A DNA stretch of 6,402 nt from an uncultured Eubacteriales bacterium. GTDB taxonomy: Bacteria; Bacillota; Clostridia; Oscillospirales; CAG-272. The notes under the pieces were generated by a model. That model had not been told where the DNA came from. It saw only the letters and a program-made list of their open reading frames with translations, and ran no database searches. Both the position numbers and the translations under genes were made by a program. Shown here one piece after another: positions 6,033 to 6,402 of this stretch (its first letter is position 1; the number at the start of each line of letters is the position of its first letter). The stretch lies in NCBI GenBank assembly GCA_934446285.1, contig CAKSEI010000090.1, positions 1-6,402 on the forward strand. The letters run 5' to 3'.

Positions 6033-6187
6033 CGCGTAGCGCGAAATTCATCTCTTCCTGCGCTTTAGGAAGAATTGGATGTTTCGCCGCCGCATTGGCG
6101 ATTAAAGGCTTCGCCTTTAAAATCCACAAGCCTTTAAAAAGGCTTGACCCAAACTTTTGATAAGGGAAAAGCAAGGGCATTCAAAAG
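6030..6187. repeat. Cluster of tandem small palindromes downstream of the sortase gene
   Basis: Five perfect inverted repeats follow one another: TTTCGCG/CGCGAAA (6030-6046), TCTTCCT/AGGAAGA (6053-6073), TTAAAGGC/GCCTTTAA (6102-6120, 3-nt loop), CAAGCCTT/AAGGCTTG (6127-6146) and CTTTTGA/TCAAAAG (6154-6160 with 6181-6187). On the minus strand the CAAGCCTT hairpin is followed by GGATTTT and could be a weak terminator for the sortase gene. The arrangement resembles a dispersed clostridial intergenic element (recollection), and the minus-strand open frames across it are best read as spurious. Confidence 0.6.
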
Positions 6188-6195
6188 CTTTGACA

Positions 6196-6402
6196 TTATT
6201 TCTCGTGCGAGACAAGGCGCGCCATGAGTGCGTATCGCTCGTTTTTATCCTCGTTCGTACAGGTTGAAAGCGTGAGTACGCGCTCGTCCGAGGAAAAATC
6301 AATATCGCGCAGAAAGAGCGAATTGTACTTCTTATCGTAGAGAAAATCGACAAACTCCGCATCGTCCGAAAAGCCGAGCTTTGTATAGTCACTGTCAAGA
6401 CC
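6196..6402 (-). CDS. srtB: Class B sortase, C-terminal part (N-terminus beyond window)
   Basis: Sortases are membrane-anchored cysteine transpeptidases on the outer face of the membrane that cleave a C-terminal sorting motif and link the protein to cell-wall peptidoglycan. The last 68 codons are visible, ending in TAA at 6196-6198. They contain the active-site strand LTLSTC, with the catalytic Cys at visible residue 48 (codon 6259-6261), and the catalytic Arg in ERYALMARL at residue 56 (codon 6235-6237), eight residues later. The preceding FVDFLYDKKYNSLF and DIDFSSDERV segments have the class B look. The catalytic His and the N-terminal membrane anchor would lie beyond the right edge. The gene converges on the trpS-tagO operon. 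No substrate with a sorting motif is visible in this window, so its targets are unknown. Class B is assigned from motif context and is likely but not certain. Confidence 0.85.
   Translation of the reverse strand, partial: GLDSDYTKLGFSDDAEFVDFLYDKKYNSLFLRDIDFSSDERVLTLSTCTNEDKNERYALMARLVSHEK

Larger units (their letters stand above)
5604..6195. other. Gene-free, repeat-rich region between convergent genes
   Basis: No frame here has a ribosome binding site, recognisable protein or plausible composition. The stretch lies between the 3' ends of the transferase gene and the sortase gene. It holds two terminator hairpins, a probable dispersed intergenic repeat, an imperfect direct repeat and a row of small palindromes, each listed separately. 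The first 60 bases after the transferase stop are A/T-rich and contain only a weak AAAGG/CCTTT hairpin (about 5637-5653). Confidence 0.8.

Noticed and set aside
5995..6180. Minus-strand 61-codon open frame
   Set aside because: It lies wholly within hairpin-rich sequence and its composition follows the palindromes; no start signal supports it.
5604..6195. CRISPR array or tRNA gene in the repeat-rich gap
   Set aside because: The repeats are few, dissimilar and irregularly spaced, and no cloverleaf or CCA end is visible.
6117..6398. Minus-strand 93-codon open frame at the right end
   Set aside because: It overlaps the sortase C-terminus in another frame; the sortase frame carries the TLSTC and Arg active-site motifs.

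Overview
This window looks like chromosomal DNA from a Gram-positive anaerobe of the class Clostridia, most likely an Oscillospiraceae/Ruminococcus-type gut bacterium. The evidence is a class B sortase, a TagO/WecA-type undecaprenyl-phosphate sugar transferase, strong AGGAGG-like ribosome binding sites, vegetative promoters with extended -10 boxes, and palindromic intergenic repeats of a style common in gut Firmicutes. The placement is an inference, because no rRNA or other phylogenetic marker is present.

Layout. Positions 1-1883 (minus) hold most of a large membrane-anchored protein with an N-terminal zinc ribbon; its C-terminus lies beyond the left edge. It has its own promoter, directly after a strong terminator (about 1951-1983). 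That terminator closes a two-gene minus-strand operon: a single-pass membrane protein of unknown function (2627-3331) whose stop overlaps, as ATGA, the start of a cysteine-rich multi-zinc-ribbon protein (1989-2630). A compact divergent promoter region (about 3332-3465) separates this operon from a plus-strand pair, trpS (3466-4464) and a tagO/wecA-family gene (4461-5603), which also overlap by ATGA. A terminator follows at 5666-5700. About 590 bp without a credible gene (5604-6195) then hold terminators, a probable dispersed repeat, an imperfect 29-bp direct repeat and a run of small hairpins. The right edge (6196-6402, minus) carries the C-terminal 68 codons of a class B sortase with the catalytic Cys and Arg.

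How the genes relate. Three products belong at or near the cell surface: the zinc-ribbon membrane protein, the 234-residue membrane protein and the sortase. TagO starts synthesis of a lipid-linked wall polymer in the membrane. TrpS is a housekeeping enzyme. I see no CRISPR array, tRNA, rRNA, transposase, phage gene or recognisable defence system. The most noteworthy points are the two uncharacterised zinc-ribbon proteins, the coupling of trpS to an envelope gene without a T-box leader, and the repeat-dense intergenic block.
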